NCBI RefSeq assembly: GCF_020360975.1
Contig: NW_025408667.1
Span: 1,116,001-1,180,000 of the forward strand
Length of the DNA stretch: 64,000 bases
Source: Hirsutella rhossiliensis
Taxonomy: Eukaryota > Ascomycota > Sordariomycetes > Hypocreales > Ophiocordycipitaceae
Direction of reading: 5' to 3'
Part shown: one piece after another, positions 1 through 12,239 of the stretch
How positions within the stretch are numbered: the first letter of the stretch is position 1
Layout of the letters: each line of letters begins with the position of its first letter
Notes under the pieces: generated by a model
Database searches by the model: none
What the model was told of the DNA's origin: nothing
What the model saw: the letters and a program-made list of their open reading frames with translations, nothing else
Translations under genes and position numbers: made by a program

Positions 1-273
1 ACCCCTTAAAATACCTATAGGTAGTTTACCTTATTATTTAATAAGGATAAGCTTCTTCTCTTATTACTACGCGACTTAAATAGAGCTATCTTCCTTAATA
101 AAACTAAGAGGATAACTAGCGCCCTTAAAACTATATAGATCGCTACTATCTTAGCTAACGTCGTTAATAAGCTCCTATTTAAATAAGTAGCCTTTATAAA
201 CGCTAAGATACTTAAGATCGTTACTACTATTACTAGTATAAAGTACCTCTTTACTTATTTAAAGATATTTCAG

Positions 274-1200
274 GCCGCCGCCGTAAAAGAGCGCGAGGCC
301 TTTAGTATACTAAGAACTTATAAGTTTAAAGAGACCCTTAAGTATACCCTAGCTAGGACTAGAGGATCTAGTATAATAGACCTTATATTTAACGAGCTAT
401 TAAGGAACTTATTTACTAAACGCTTACTTACCGCCGCCGCGGCCCTACCCTTTACTCCCTCTAAGTAAGCTAACCTATTTACTAAGAAATAGGCCTTAAT
501 ACTAGTCTAATAAAAGCTTAACCCCTTCTAGGTTCTAAGCTATAAAAAGCCTAGACTATTCCTTATTATACCTTTTATAGTATACTATAATAACCTAAGT
601 GATACCGATAGCTATATAGGTATTATCTACTTTAAGTTAAAAGCGCTAGTCTATAAAGCCTTAAACGCGGCTATAATCTAAGTAAATTTATTCGCCGCTA
701 TTTATAAGGAGGCCGACGCTAACCTCTTACTTAGCTAGTATACCGCCCTTACTAAAGTACCCGCTAGCTTTATTTATTAGTTTACGTTCGCCGCTTACCT
801 CTTAGATAACTTACTTAAGCTCGCTATAGCTTACTAAAGAGCCGCCTATATTGGCCCCCTATATATACTAGCCGCGGGCCGCTCTTATATAGCTAACGTA
901 ATAGCTTATTTTAACTTATTAGACTAAAAGTTTACTAATATATACTTAGGCGGATTCTAGAACCTAGGCTTAACTATATAAGTACTAGTAGTAGTAATCT
1001 ATAACTAAATTCTAGCCTCTTATAATAAACTAGCTATAATACTCCTAGTAAAACTAGCTTTAAATAACGCCTATAGCGTACTTATTTATAAAGCCTTTAA
1101 TATATAAGATACCCCGGCTAACGTATTAGTAGGCTTTAAGGAACTAATAAAGGAGGAGGCTAAGGAGGAAATCCCTCGCCCTACCCTTACCCCCGCAACG
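274..1200 (+). pseudogene. RIP-broken extra ORF of the G1 family (unrecognised protein)
   Basis: One reading frame (codons starting at 274, 277 and so on) runs about 900 bp with a protein-like composition and is interrupted only by TAA/TAG at sites explicable as former CAA, CAG or TGG. Readable segments include EREAFSILRTYKFKETLKY and TRGSSIIDLIFNELLRNLF. The same protein is encoded in G1 on the minus strand at about 14,045-12,240, with differences mostly of RIP type. It lies on the element's sense strand between pol and the 3' LTR. I do not recognise the family. It does not look like reverse transcriptase, integrase or protease. Confidence 0.5.
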
Positions 1201-1534
1201 TAAGACGGTTAGTTACTAAGTTAGCCTTATAGTATCCTTAGCCTTATTTATTCTATTACCGGCTTAGCTATAGAGCGCCCTTAGTTATAATTAGTTTTCC
1301 TTAGCTTAGCTATACTACGCCCTTAGCCTTACTTATTTATTAAGCCTAGTTTAGCTACCTAGCGCCCTTAGTATTAGTCGTACTAGGTTACGTTTTAAAT
1401 AAGAGATAAGTTATTCCTTATACTAACCTTAGAAATCTATATAACTCTACTATAATTTCCTATTAGCGCGACTCTTACCTAAATACTATAAAAGACTAAT
1501 AAAGATATTAGTTAATTCTTTTACCTTAAGTATT

Positions 1535-2220
1535 TATTATAAGATACCCTATAGTCGATAATCTAGGTACTTATAATAATATCGGCCTTCCTCTTTAAGG
1601 CTCCCTATAAAAGAAGGAACTTAGAAGCTACTAAGTAAACTCTAGGAAATTACTTAGAAATCCTAGAAACGATAACTAAGCGGATTATATAGATATTTTA
1701 TAGAGATTTCCCTTAGGGATATATTATATAGGAAATATACTATAATTTCCTAAGTAATAATAGTTCCTTAAGGATTATACTAATATTTCCTTAAGAAGTT
1801 ACTATAAGGATATAGTAAGGAAATTATAGAGAAATACCTATACCTACTTAAGGAAAATACTAGGAAATACCGCTAATATACTATACTACTATTATATAAT
1901 TATAAGGTTAAGATATTACTTAGTTAAAGCCCTAAGTAAGGTCCTATACTTACTATAGTATATATAGAAGATAAAGAACCTATTAGATCTTAAGCGGGTA
2001 AAGAAGAATATAGATAGTTATTACTACTCTTACTTTAACTTATAAGACTAGTAGCTAGTCTATATTTAATACGTATAATAATATATAGTAGCTAGTCTAT
2101 ATAATATATTTAATTATATATAGTAGCTAGTTTATTTAATTACTTATTAGACTTATACTAGATCTAAGTAAATAGTAAGGTTAATATACTAGCTTTATAC
2201 TAAGGGACTAGTATATAATA
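1535..2220 (+). repeat. LTR of G1 family (3' LTR of the left copy)
   Basis: 686 bp, matching 3321-4028 and the split LTR 22195-22420/35882-36360 in inverted orientation. It starts TATTATAAGATACCCTATAG (a RIPed form of TGTTACGGGACACC) and ends near 2220. RIP has turned the expected TG...CA ends into TA...TA. Confidence 0.7.
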
Positions 2221-3320
2221 TAACCTTTATATAATAAAGAGCTTTTTCTACTACCTTAAGTAACTATAAGAGTTACTATAAGGAATACCTTTATAAAATA
2301 AAGCTACTAACTACTATATATATAGCTATAATAGAATCTATTAGTACTATAAAGCTAATCTTTTTTTAAGAGGAAGAAACCCTTAAGTAGTAGCTTTTAA
2401 AGCTTAAAACCTTAATAGCTCCCTTAAAGGGCTATATAAGTAACTATATTAAGAAGACCTATATAGTATACTTAAGAGCCTTTTCTAATAAGAACCTTCT
2501 AGCTTCTTCTTAAGGTATATAAGTAAAAGCGGAATTTTAGGAAATTAAGGAATTACGTAAGACTACGTAATAGAGGGGAAGAAGGAGTATAAGGTAGGTT
2601 TTTTAACGGAATTTATTAGTAGTATATTAGTATATAGAAGAGGTATTAAAGTTAATAATTCTCTATCTATCTACTAGCGGACATACTATCTTATATAGAT
2701 AATTATAGCTAAACGGAAGAACTTTTCGGGACTAGATTTAAGCTGCCGTATAGCCCTAAGACTAGGGAATTCCGTGATACCTTAAGTAAATCTAGAAGTG
2801 TCTTAGTTCTACTAATATTTATATTTAAAGGAGGTTGGTCGTACCGGTATTCTTAAGAGGTCTTAACTAGTATTCTAAGCTAGCTCTATTCCTTCGATTC
2901 CCGATTATATAATAACCGGTAACCCGTTTAATATATAATAACTTATAAAATAACGAGCGATTCTTATTCTATAGGATAAGATTTTATCTATAATTAATAT
3001 ACTACTTATTAGCTTATATAATCGGGAGAGTATATTATAGCTACTTTATTTATAGTAGGAACACCGTTCCTTATACCTCTTTATAGCTAGCTAAGTAAAA
3101 GGAAATCCTTAAGGAAGCTAACTAATACTTCTTAATAAAAGCTTTTTCTAGCTAGTAACTATAAAATATATCTCTACTAATAAAGCTTATTAGTAATAGT
3201 TACTTAACTATATTTTAAGAAGCTAGCTAAGAACTAAATAAAGAGGCTATTAAAGTATAATAGTAAGTAGTCTTATTCCTTTATAGCTAGTATTTAACTT
3301 AGATAGCTCGACGTACTACT
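2221..3320. other. Spacer between two tail-to-tail Gypsy copies, with gag-like relic
   Basis: This is the pre-existing DNA into which G1 and a solo LTR inserted. Its parts are 2221-2507 and 3076-3320, either side of the solo LTR 2508-3075. Plus-strand translation of about 2280-2507 gives a gag-like helical stretch (for example LKGYISNYIKK) if TAA/TAG are read as former Q/W codons. Assignment to a Copia-type gag is tentative. Nothing intact is present. Confidence 0.4.
2508..3075 (-). repeat. RIPed solo LTR, same family as 27200-27765
   Basis: 568 bp that match the reverse complement of the LTR at 27200-27765 over the full length, from TCTTAAGGTATAT at the left to CCGTTCCTTATA at the right. 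No internal retroelement sequence is attached on either side. Flanking pentamers are CTTCT (2503-2507) and CCTCT (3076-3080), a near-duplication with one C/T difference. Unlike its relative, this copy is heavily RIPed. Sense orientation is taken from the TATA-like box in the intact relative. Confidence 0.8.
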
Positions 3321-4028
3321 TATTAAGTATTAGTCCCTTAGTATAAGGCTAGTACTTTAACCTAGCTACCTACTTAGATCTAGTATAGGTTAAATAGGTA
3401 GTTAAATAAACTAGCTACTATATAGAATAATATATATTATATAGACTAGCTACTATATATTATTACGCGCGTTAAATATAAACTAGCTATTAGTCTTATA
3501 AGTTAAAGTAAGAGTAGTAATAACTATCTATATTCTTCTTTACTTACTTAAGATTTAATAGGTTCTCTATCTTTTATATATACTATAGCGAGCGTAAGAC
3601 CTTACTTAGGGTTTTAACTAAGTAATATCTTAACTTTATAATTATATAATAGTAGTATAGCGTATTAGTAGTATTTCTTAGTATATTTCCTAGGTATATA
3701 TAGGTATTTTTTTATAATTTCCCTACTATATTCTTATAATAACTTCTTAAGGAAATATCTATATAATCCTTTAAGGAGCTATTATTACTTAGGAAATTAT
3801 AGTATATTCCCTATATAATATATCCTTAAGGGAAATCTCTATAAAATATTTATATAATCCGCTTAGTTATTATTTTTTAGGATTTTTAGGTAATTTCTTA
3901 GAGTTTACTTAATAGCTTTTAAGTTCTTTCTTTTATAAGGAGCTTTAGTAAGTTAAGGGTAACTTCCTTAAAGGAAGCTAATATTATTATAAGGACTTAG
4001 ATTATCGACTATAGGGTATCTTATAATA
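3321..4028 (-). repeat. 3' LTR of Gypsy G1
   Basis: 708 bp. Begins TATTAAGTATTAGTCCC and ends near CTTATAATA at 4028. It is the same sequence, in the same orientation, as the split LTR at 22195-22420/35882-36360, and an inverted match to 1535-2220. RIP has removed the terminal TG/CA. Confidence 0.75.
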
Positions 4029-4135
4029 AATACCTAGGGTAAAAGAATTAACCGATATCCTTATTAGTCTTTTATAGTATTTAAGTAAAAGTTATATTAA
4101 TAAGGAATTATAGTAAAGTTTTATAGATTTCTAAG

Positions 4136-4585
4136 TATAACGACCGGTATTATTCCTAAGGGATAAACCTATCGAGGGGTTTATATTAGCAGATATAATA
4201 GGGCGTGGTCTAAGCAATAATAAGTATATTACGTTAGTAATAAGTCGGAGGTCGTAGACCGTAGACTATAACTAGGTAATTAGAATTAGAGATAGAATTA
4301 TAATAAAGATTTATATTAAAAGCTAGAGAGCTATCTATCTAAAGAAGTAAAAGTAGGTAGCTATATATACCTATAGAGACTGTCCTTAGATTATAGGCCT
4401 AGCTATAATCCCTAACGTTAGATCGTATAGAGCGTAGTAATCTCGTTAATCCTAGATTACTTAGATCTCTACGATCCCCTTAATCCTATATCTATTAGAT
4501 AGTCGTGCCGACTATTTATCCGTTAGACCGTATTACGTGCTTAACGCGGTCGACCGTTAGCGGCCTAGTAGCCGTAGTCGTAATA
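4136..4585 (-). repeat. 3' LTR of Gypsy G3
   Basis: 450 bp, from TATAACGACCGGTATTATTCC to GTAGTCGTAATA. Paired with 11537-11986 of identical length. Both copies keep a rare CA/TG island (GGGCGTGGTCTAAGCAATAA). Confidence 0.92.
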
Positions 4586-7500
4586 CGATATCTCCCCTCC
4601 TTTTAGTCTTATCTATAAGACCTACTATAGCTACTTTAGCCGCCGTATATAAATATACCCTTATCGCGTCGTGCGTAAGTATATCGTTCCTTATCTCTTT
4701 ATCCTTTTAGGATATACTGCTAATAGTATATTTAGTCGTATACTAAAAAATCGTTCCCGAAAAGCCTCTAAGCGCGCTGCTCTTACCGAATATATCGACT
4801 TAAGTAGAGATCCTACCGATATACCGTATACTCGATACTTTAAGGCGAAGAAGACGAATTATCGGATAGCCGAAAATTCTTCGCGCTATAATAATTATAT
4901 TGCTAGTAGTCGTCCCTATTATAATAGTGTTTTAGTGGCCTCTTCTTATAGGTATCTTCTAATTCTTTCTACGCGTAGTAGCTAACGTATTTCTTTTAGT
5001 AATTAAATTATTAGCGGAGTAGCGTAGGCTATATTCTAAAGAGGAGGAAGCTAGGGAAGCCTTATTAGAGCTTTAGGCATAGCTTACGAATCTTTAGTTA
5101 TAAATATCTATCGCCGTTAATCGTTTAGCTCGTATCTAGAAGATTCGGAATCGTGCGAAGGAAAAGAGTTCTAAGTTATTTCGTCGTAGTATCTAAGAAG
5201 TAGATACCGAGGATAGCGTTTTGCCTACGCTTAATGCGTATAAGCATTAGGTGGCAAATAACTTATAATCGTTAGGCGTTCCTAACGAGGCGAATTAGTC
5301 CTCGTTCGGTATTAGTAAGGAGTTTACGGATCTTAGTCCTTTAATCCCTCCTAAACCTTCTAGTAAAATTATCGAAGTAGAGAGCCGTAGTAGGTTAAGT
5401 ACTTAAGTAGTTCCTAGGTATTTTCCTCTAGTCTATATCCCTTTTACTTAATAAGGTATTCTTATTACTAACCTTATTTTCTTATATTTAGTATTTATTT
5501 TACTTTATATTCTTAATTATCGTTAACTTTAATTTTTTCCTATAGTTTAGCGTTTCGTAGCGCTAGTTTTAATAATAAGATATAAAATATTAGGTATATC
5601 CGTATTATTATTAGTAGCGAAAGTTCGTAGTTAACTTTTAAAATAGTTTCCTTAACCTTAAACGGTCTAAGTTTCTTAAAATCTAATTTATTGCTTAGTC
5701 GTTTTATTTTAATGTTTCGTTATACGAGGTAGACTATATCTCCCTCTCGAAAGATTAGTCCCTATAATCTTTTCCGATTATAGTAAGTAGATATTTATTT
5801 TCTAACGAATTAAAGTTCTTATTATATTTCTTTATATAATTTTCGTAGCTAATCTACTTATAGTATCGCTCGTTCCGCTTATAGTCCTTATCGAGTAACC
5901 TTAAATACTTCTAGGTTATATCCGTAATTAGCGTATACTAGTAAGAGCTTAGTTATTTCCGTGACTAAGCTATTATAAGCTAGTTACGCTATTAGTAGCT
6001 ATTTAACTTAATCGTTTTATTTATAGCTAATATAGTATCGTAAATATTATTTAAGCGTTTAGTTAAGTCGTTCTATTTATCTATTTATTTATAGGTAATA
6101 AGCTATACTAAGCTTATATTTCGTCCCTAATTATACTATAAGAGCTTACTAAAACTTAGCTATAAATATACTTCTTCTATTAGAGATAATCTTATTTAGT
6201 AATCCGTAATTACTAATAATAGTTCGTAGGAATATATATACTAGCTCTTTTATATTACTTACTTCTTTATACGGTAAGAAGTACCTATACTTTATTAGTC
6301 TATCGGTAATAACGAATATACTATTATACTTAACGTTAGTTATAGGTTCTTTTAATAGTAGTAGCTTTATAATATAGTCGAAAGCTATTAAATCCTATGG
6401 TTTTTCTAGTACTAGTAGCGGTTATAATTCTCTCTATAGTTTATATCGTTTAGCTTTACTTCGTGCGTAAAGTTCGTATTCTTTAATAACTTATTATACT
6501 ACTTCCTTAAGCTATAGGAAGTTATATTATCGTTTAATCCGTTTTATTATTCTTTAGATTCCTTAGTATTTATATATTAGATATTCGTGTATATCTTATA
6601 TAACTTTATCTTGTAATTCTAGTAGTATCTAGATTTTATTTTTATATATTAGGACTTCTAAATATTCTATATCGCATCCGTTTAGTGCTTTATATTCTTT
6701 TATCTATTTTAGGATCTTTTAGTAAGTTAAGTCGTTAGGTTATACTTTAAATATTATATTTAGCTATTATTGCTAGTAGTTCCCGTTTTCGTTAATTTCT
6801 AGGAGCTGTCCTTTCGCTATAGGTGCCCCTATATCGTAGTTACTTCGTCGACTAAGGGTATTAGCTCGACCGTTTTCTATTCCTTTTCTATAGATTATTT
6901 CGTAGTCGAATTCCGATAAATATTCGGCCTATTAGATCTATCGTCCGTTTAACTATTACGTCGTTGCAAAATATAAGATATTCTTATAATCTATATAGAC
7001 CTTAACTTTATATTTACTTCTAAGAAGGTAGTATCGAAATTCCTTAAAAGCTTAAATAATTACGAGGAATTCTTTATCGTAGATAGGGTAATTAAGTTCT
7101 ACGCTATATAGCTTCTTTGAGTAGAATATAATTAGTCGTAGTCTTCCTTTATTATCTTTTTATCCGATTTATACTCCTAGAGCAAAGTCTAATATATTAG
7201 TTTTAAGTTTAATTTATCGTTTTAGATCGAAGGTAGTTAAGACTAGTTCTTACGTAATCGTAGTTTTAATATATTCGAAAGCTTCGTTAGCTTTATCGTC
7301 CTATATAAATTCTTTTTCCTTCTTTATTAAGTTATATAGTAGTGCTATAATCTTTCCGAAATCTTTAATAAATCGTTAGTAGTAATTTATAAATCCTAGG
7401 AAACTTTATATATCCTTAACGTTCTTTAGCGTTAGCTATTCTTTAACTAAGTTGATTTTGTTTTATTATATTTATATCTCTCTTAGTAAGATCGTATATC

Positions 7501-10500
7501 TAAGGAAGTCTACTTCCTATATATAGAACTTACTTTTCTCTAGTTTAACTAGTAACTTCGTATTCTAAAGTGCGCGGAGTACCTTATAGACGTATTCCTT
7601 ATATTCTTCTAGGGTGTCTAAGAAGATTAGGATATTATCTAGGTATACTACTATAAAGATATCTAAGTATTCGCGTAGGATATTATTAATTATCCGTTAG
7701 AAGGTAGCTAGTATATTTATAAGTCTAAATAGTATTACTAGATATTCGAATAGTCTGAATTTCGTTTTAAAGGCTATTATCTATTCGCGTCCCTTTTTTA
7801 TATATATTAAGTTATAGGCGCCTTTAAGGTCGAGGGCTATAAACTATTTTTTGCCGTATAGTCGATCTTATAGTTCCGATATAAGCGGTAATAGTATTCG
7901 GTCCTTTATTATAATATCGTTTAAGCGTCTATAGTCGATAACTAGTCGTAGCTTACCGTTTTTCTTTAGAATAAATATAACTAGATAGCCTACTTTAGAT
8001 ATTAATATTCGTATATATCCTTTTTGTAGATTCTCGTCGAGGTAGTCGCGTAGCGTTTATAGTTGCTTTTCGTTTAGGTTATAGATTTTATAGAACGTCG
8101 GCGTTATTCTATCCTTAAGATAAATTTTATAGTCTTATTAGCTATATTCGGGTAACCCTATCTTAAGTTCTTCCTTAAAGAGTTTATTGTATTTCCGGTA
8201 TTCCTAGGGGATGTTCTTTATTTTATCTTATAGGCTTTATTCTTTCTTTTAAGAGCTGGTTTCTCTTAACTTAAGCTCTTTATTAATTTATTTAAGGTCT
8301 TTCCTTAGAGTAGCAATAACTCTTTAGATCTTCGTATTATATCCTTTATTCTATTTATATCGGATGCTAGGTTATATAGCCGTGTTAGTTAGTACGTAGG
8401 TCTTATTAGTCGATTTTATTATATCCGCTAGTTCGGTTACTATTTTCGTTCGTATCGCTAAAGCCTATAATAATTTACTTAAACGGTTATCCCTTTTATC
8501 TTATTTAGTAGCTAAATTATCGTAAAATTTTACTTTCTTCTAAATCTACTAGTCCTAGAAACTTACGTCTTTGTTCTAACGTAGCTAGCTAGTTTTCTAG
8601 TTAATTAGTAGGTTGCTCTCCTATAGCTATAGAAGTCCTAATATAAGGTTATATTCTCTAATATCTATAATATTAAAGTTAACTTATTTATCGTGGCCCT
8701 AGATATTAATATTAAGGTAATTAATCTCTATATTAATAATTCCGTTATTATAGTTAAAGGCCTCTCCTTTAATATTCGTAAGTTTATATAGATCTATCTT
8801 ATATCTCTATATAAGTCGGTAACGATTAACGACTTTAGGTAAAACGTAATTGCCTATCGCGCCGTAGTCTAAAAGTATATATACGTAATATCCCGCGATT
8901 TAGATATCTAATACTATTTAGTTACTATAGCTTACCGTTACTATATATAGGGTCCTTAGATCTTATTATATCGTGCTAGTCTATAGCCCTTTTATAGATA
9001 GCGTACCTCGTTTTTTACTTAGTCCTTCTTTATTTTATTTAGGTATTCTTCTTCGATTTATTATTAATATCGTTTCTTTATATTTTCGTCGCGTAGTATT
9101 ATATCGGGGCTTAAGAGACTGATTTCTTATAGCTAATCGAAGATTTCTTATTTCTTAACGCTATATCGCTTATATTATACTACTTCGTAGTTAATTACGT
9201 ACTATGCTTTATAATTCTATTTATTTTTATACTAAAGGTTAAGTTTTTATTTAGCGTCTTTCTATTTTTCGCGTAGTATTTCCGTGTCGATTTTTCCTTA
9301 GTCGAATACGGCTTATAGCCTTTATACGTATTACTAATAATCTTTTAGTATACCGTTATATCGTTTATACTATGCTTATACTTTTTCGTATTTATAAACT
9401 TTATAGTTTAGGTATACGTATTCGTTATAATCTTCTTTATTATATTTAGTTCGTTATATAAGTCTTTAGAAGATTAATAGTTCGGATACCTTAGAGCGAG
9501 TAGCGCTATACTATTCCTCTATTTTAGCGTGTTTATAGATTTTATATATCTCCGAAAGATATCTTATTAATAAACCGTAATTATCGCGGCATTTAAGTAG
9601 CGTGCTATAATCGGGTTCTAATAATATAACTTAGTCGTTTAGGTAGCGTTAATCGATTTTCTAGTAGTTTAGTTCTATGCTTAAGTAGGGTTTCGAAAGT
9701 ACTTATCCTTCGAACTTAACCGGGAAGGCGTTATATCGTGCCTTTATCTAAAAGTATATTATATAATCTAGGTAGATGTATAATATCTATAAAATATACT
9801 TATAGTGCTTATAAGTAAGTAGTATTTATAGATCGTCTCTAAATTCTCCTTATAGTTACTATTCTCGTTATAGAGCTATAAAGGTATCGACTATAGTAAT
9901 AGCTATAGCGTAGTCTCCTCCGCGTAGTGCCGGTTAATATCGAATTAATATAGCTTATTAGTTTTCCGTAAGAATTTAAGGCGTTTATTAGGTTCTAATT
10001 TTAAGCATTTCTTTAAATTCTTTAAAGTATAGAGCGTGTTCTTTAATCGTAGCGTTTTCCCTTAGTAGCGAGGGTAGTAGTACGAGTTCGTTCTTATCTT
10101 TTATTTCTCTAGGTATTTCTTATTCTTTAGAGCTTATATCGTCGATACTTCGTTATTCCTCTTTAGGTAGTTATCTAAGTTTCGTAAGTATAAGGGCTAC
10201 GTTTATATCTTCTTTATTATATTACTTATAGACTACCCGTTATTATTATCGATCTTTATTTCGTATATCCTCCTAGAATCGTTTACCGTTCTTCCTAATC
10301 TAGTCTTAGGAGACTCCTTTAGGATAAGGGTGTTCTAGTTCTACGAATTTAACTTATTTCTATATTTTAGGATCCCTTCGTTGTATTATTATAAGGGTCT
10401 TCTTTAAGGGCTTTAGGAACTATCTAGTACTATTCTTATCGCTTAAGTATACCGTATACTCGTCGTCGTAGTATATAGTCTAACTAAGGAGTTTATACTT

Positions 10501-11536
10501 TAGTTCCTATCTATTAATAGCGTTTAGGTGTTTCTTACCTTCTAGGGCTAGTGCCTAGTAGGTTTTCTTCTCCTTACGAGGTTATCTATATTCTTTAGAG
10601 TAATGTCTAAGTTTCCTATAGTTAAAACACTTTCCTTTACTTTTCTATATTATATTTAGATCTATCCTACCTAGGTTAGTTATATAGGCGTAGGTAATAG
10701 GAGTTTCGCGCTTCTTTTTATAGTTAGCGCGTTAGTTAAAGTTATTCTTATAGGAAGGGTTCTAGTTTCCTCTTCCTTATTTCTTTTCTTAGCGTCGCGT
10801 ATACTATTTATCGTCGATTCGTACTACTATAGTAATATAGTCCGAGAGGTTATTAGGTCGATTTTCCTTATAGAGCTTGTCCTTAACTTCTTCTTTAAGC
10901 CCGTCGTAGAATTATAATATAAGAGGTTCGTCGTCCTAATTAAGCTTTAAGGTAACTTAACGGAACTTCGTAGTATAATCCGATACTAAGATCCTTTATT
11001 AGAGTTCTCGAAGTTTCTATTTAGCTTCTCGTTCCTCGTCGGTTATTCTAAATACTTTTATAATAGCTTCTTCGAATCCTTAGAAACTAGTAAAGACTTT
11101 ATCTATCTTATTATCTCGTCGCGCTAGTTAGTTATCGAGAAAGTCCCTTATAATAGGTCTAAACTAGGCGAGTACCGTTCTAGATAAATAATTTCCTACG
11201 TAGAGTACCTTTTTAACTAGGTCCGAGAGTTTAGTAAGATAAAACCGGTAGTAGGCCTTAAGTTAGGTAAGAAAGTCTCGAAGCGTGCCGTAAGTACCGT
11301 CGAATAGTCCTAGCTATTTTAGTTTAACTGCTTCTCCGAGGTCCCTAACTTATCCGTTGCCTCCTCTATTCCTAAGTAACTATACCTTATATCGAAGGGT
11401 AATAATCTCGCGCATTATATCCTAAGGCGATATAGTAGCTCTAGAGTTAGTTAATCTAGTTTACTATATAGGTATATTAATAGTTACGATATTACTTAGA
11501 GTAACGCGGTATTATATTAAATAAGAGCTTTTAACG
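4586..11536 (-). pseudogene. RIP-broken gag-pol of Gypsy G3
   Basis: Minus-strand translation, ignoring RIP stops, shows in order: a gag zinc knuckle at about 10,650-10,580 (KCFNYRKLRHYSKEY, a CCHC box with Cys/Gly turned to Tyr/Arg by RIP); the reverse-transcriptase catalytic box at about 7,660-7,630 (VVYLDNILIF, where the second catalytic Asp reads Asn, as expected from G-to-A); and the integrase region at about 6,500-6,330 (ARSKAKRYK followed by a segment like the usual PWDSIAFDFI). The order gag-RT-integrase is that of Ty3/Gypsy. Dozens of TAA/TAG stops make it non-functional. The 104-codon plus-strand open frame at 4671-4985 near its 3' end is antisense and judged fortuitous. Confidence 0.88.
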
Positions 11537-11986
11537 TATAACGACCGGTGTTATTCCTAAGGGATAAACCTATCGAGGGGTTTATATTAGTAGATATAAT
11601 AGGGCGTGGTCTAAGCAATAATAAGTATATTACGTTAGTAATAAGTTAGAGGTCGTAGACTATAGACTATAACTAGGTAATTAGAATTAGAGATAGAATC
11701 GTAATAAAGATCTATATTAAAAGCTAGAGAGCTATCTATCTAAAGAAGTAAAAGTAGGTGGCTATATATACCTATAGAGACTATCCTTAGATTATAGGCC
11801 TAGCTATAATCCCTAACGTTAGATCGTATAGAGCGTAGTGATCTCGTTAATCCTAGATTACTTAGATCTCTGCGATCCCCTCGATCCTATATCTATTAGA
11901 TAGTCGTGCTAACTATTTATCCGTTAGACCGTATTACGTGCTTAACGCGGTCGACCGTTAGCGGCCTAGTAGCCGTAGTCGTAATA
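11537..11986 (-). repeat. 5' LTR of Gypsy G3
   Basis: 450 bp, identical in length to 4136-4585 and flanked outside by the duplicated CTAAG at 11987-11991. In the minus orientation it is the upstream (promoter) LTR. Confidence 0.92.
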
Positions 11987-12239
11987 CTAAGGTTAGTATA
12001 AGGGATAACTTATATCTTATCTTAGATATAACTTAGTATAACTAATACTAAGGGCGTAAGGCGGCTAAGCTAAGAGTAAAATACTATTAAAACTAAAGGT
12101 ACTAAGTAGCTAAACTAAGGTAATAAATAAGTAAGGCTAGGGGTATAGTATAGCTAATCTAAGGAAACCTAATTATAACTAAGGGCGCTTTATAGCTAAG
12201 CTAGTAAAAAAATAAATAAAACTAAGGATATAATAAAGC

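Larger units (their letters stand above)
1..2220 (+). mobile_element. 3' part of a second G1-family Ty3/Gypsy copy (plus strand), cut by window start
   Basis: Positions 1-1534 are the inverted counterpart of about 13,460-11,987 plus 4135-4029, and 1535-2220 is the inverted counterpart of the LTR at 3321-4028. The copy is therefore the tail of an element of the same family as G1, lying in the opposite orientation: an internal 3' region followed by its 3' LTR. The sequence just past 2220 differs from that past G1's LTR end, as expected for independent insertions. I see no clear polypurine tract just before 1535, which weakens the assignment of 1-1534 as internal sequence. The rest of the element lies left of the window. 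Confidence 0.65.
4136..11986 (-). mobile_element. Ty3/Gypsy element G3, minus strand, 7.85 kb, inserted in G1
   Basis: Two 450-bp LTRs (4136-4585 and 11537-11986) bound the element, with a perfect 5-bp target-site duplication CTAAG at 4131-4135 and 11987-11991. LTR differences are all RIP-type transitions, for example CCGGTAT against CCGGTGT just inside the left end. Host sequence is continuous across the insertion when compared with the inverted copy near position 1436, which confirms that it landed in G1's 3' internal region. TG...CA ends have become TA...TA. Minus-strand gag-pol remnants fill the interior. Confidence 0.92.

Noticed and set aside
2508..3075. Independent gene or promoter island in the left RIPed region
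   Set aside because: Matches the LTR at 27200-27765 over its full length, so it is a solo LTR.
4671..4985. 104-codon plus-strand open frame inside Gypsy G3
   Set aside because: It is antisense to the G3 polyprotein, close to the 3' LTR, in a RIPed element and shows no domain. Most likely fortuitous.
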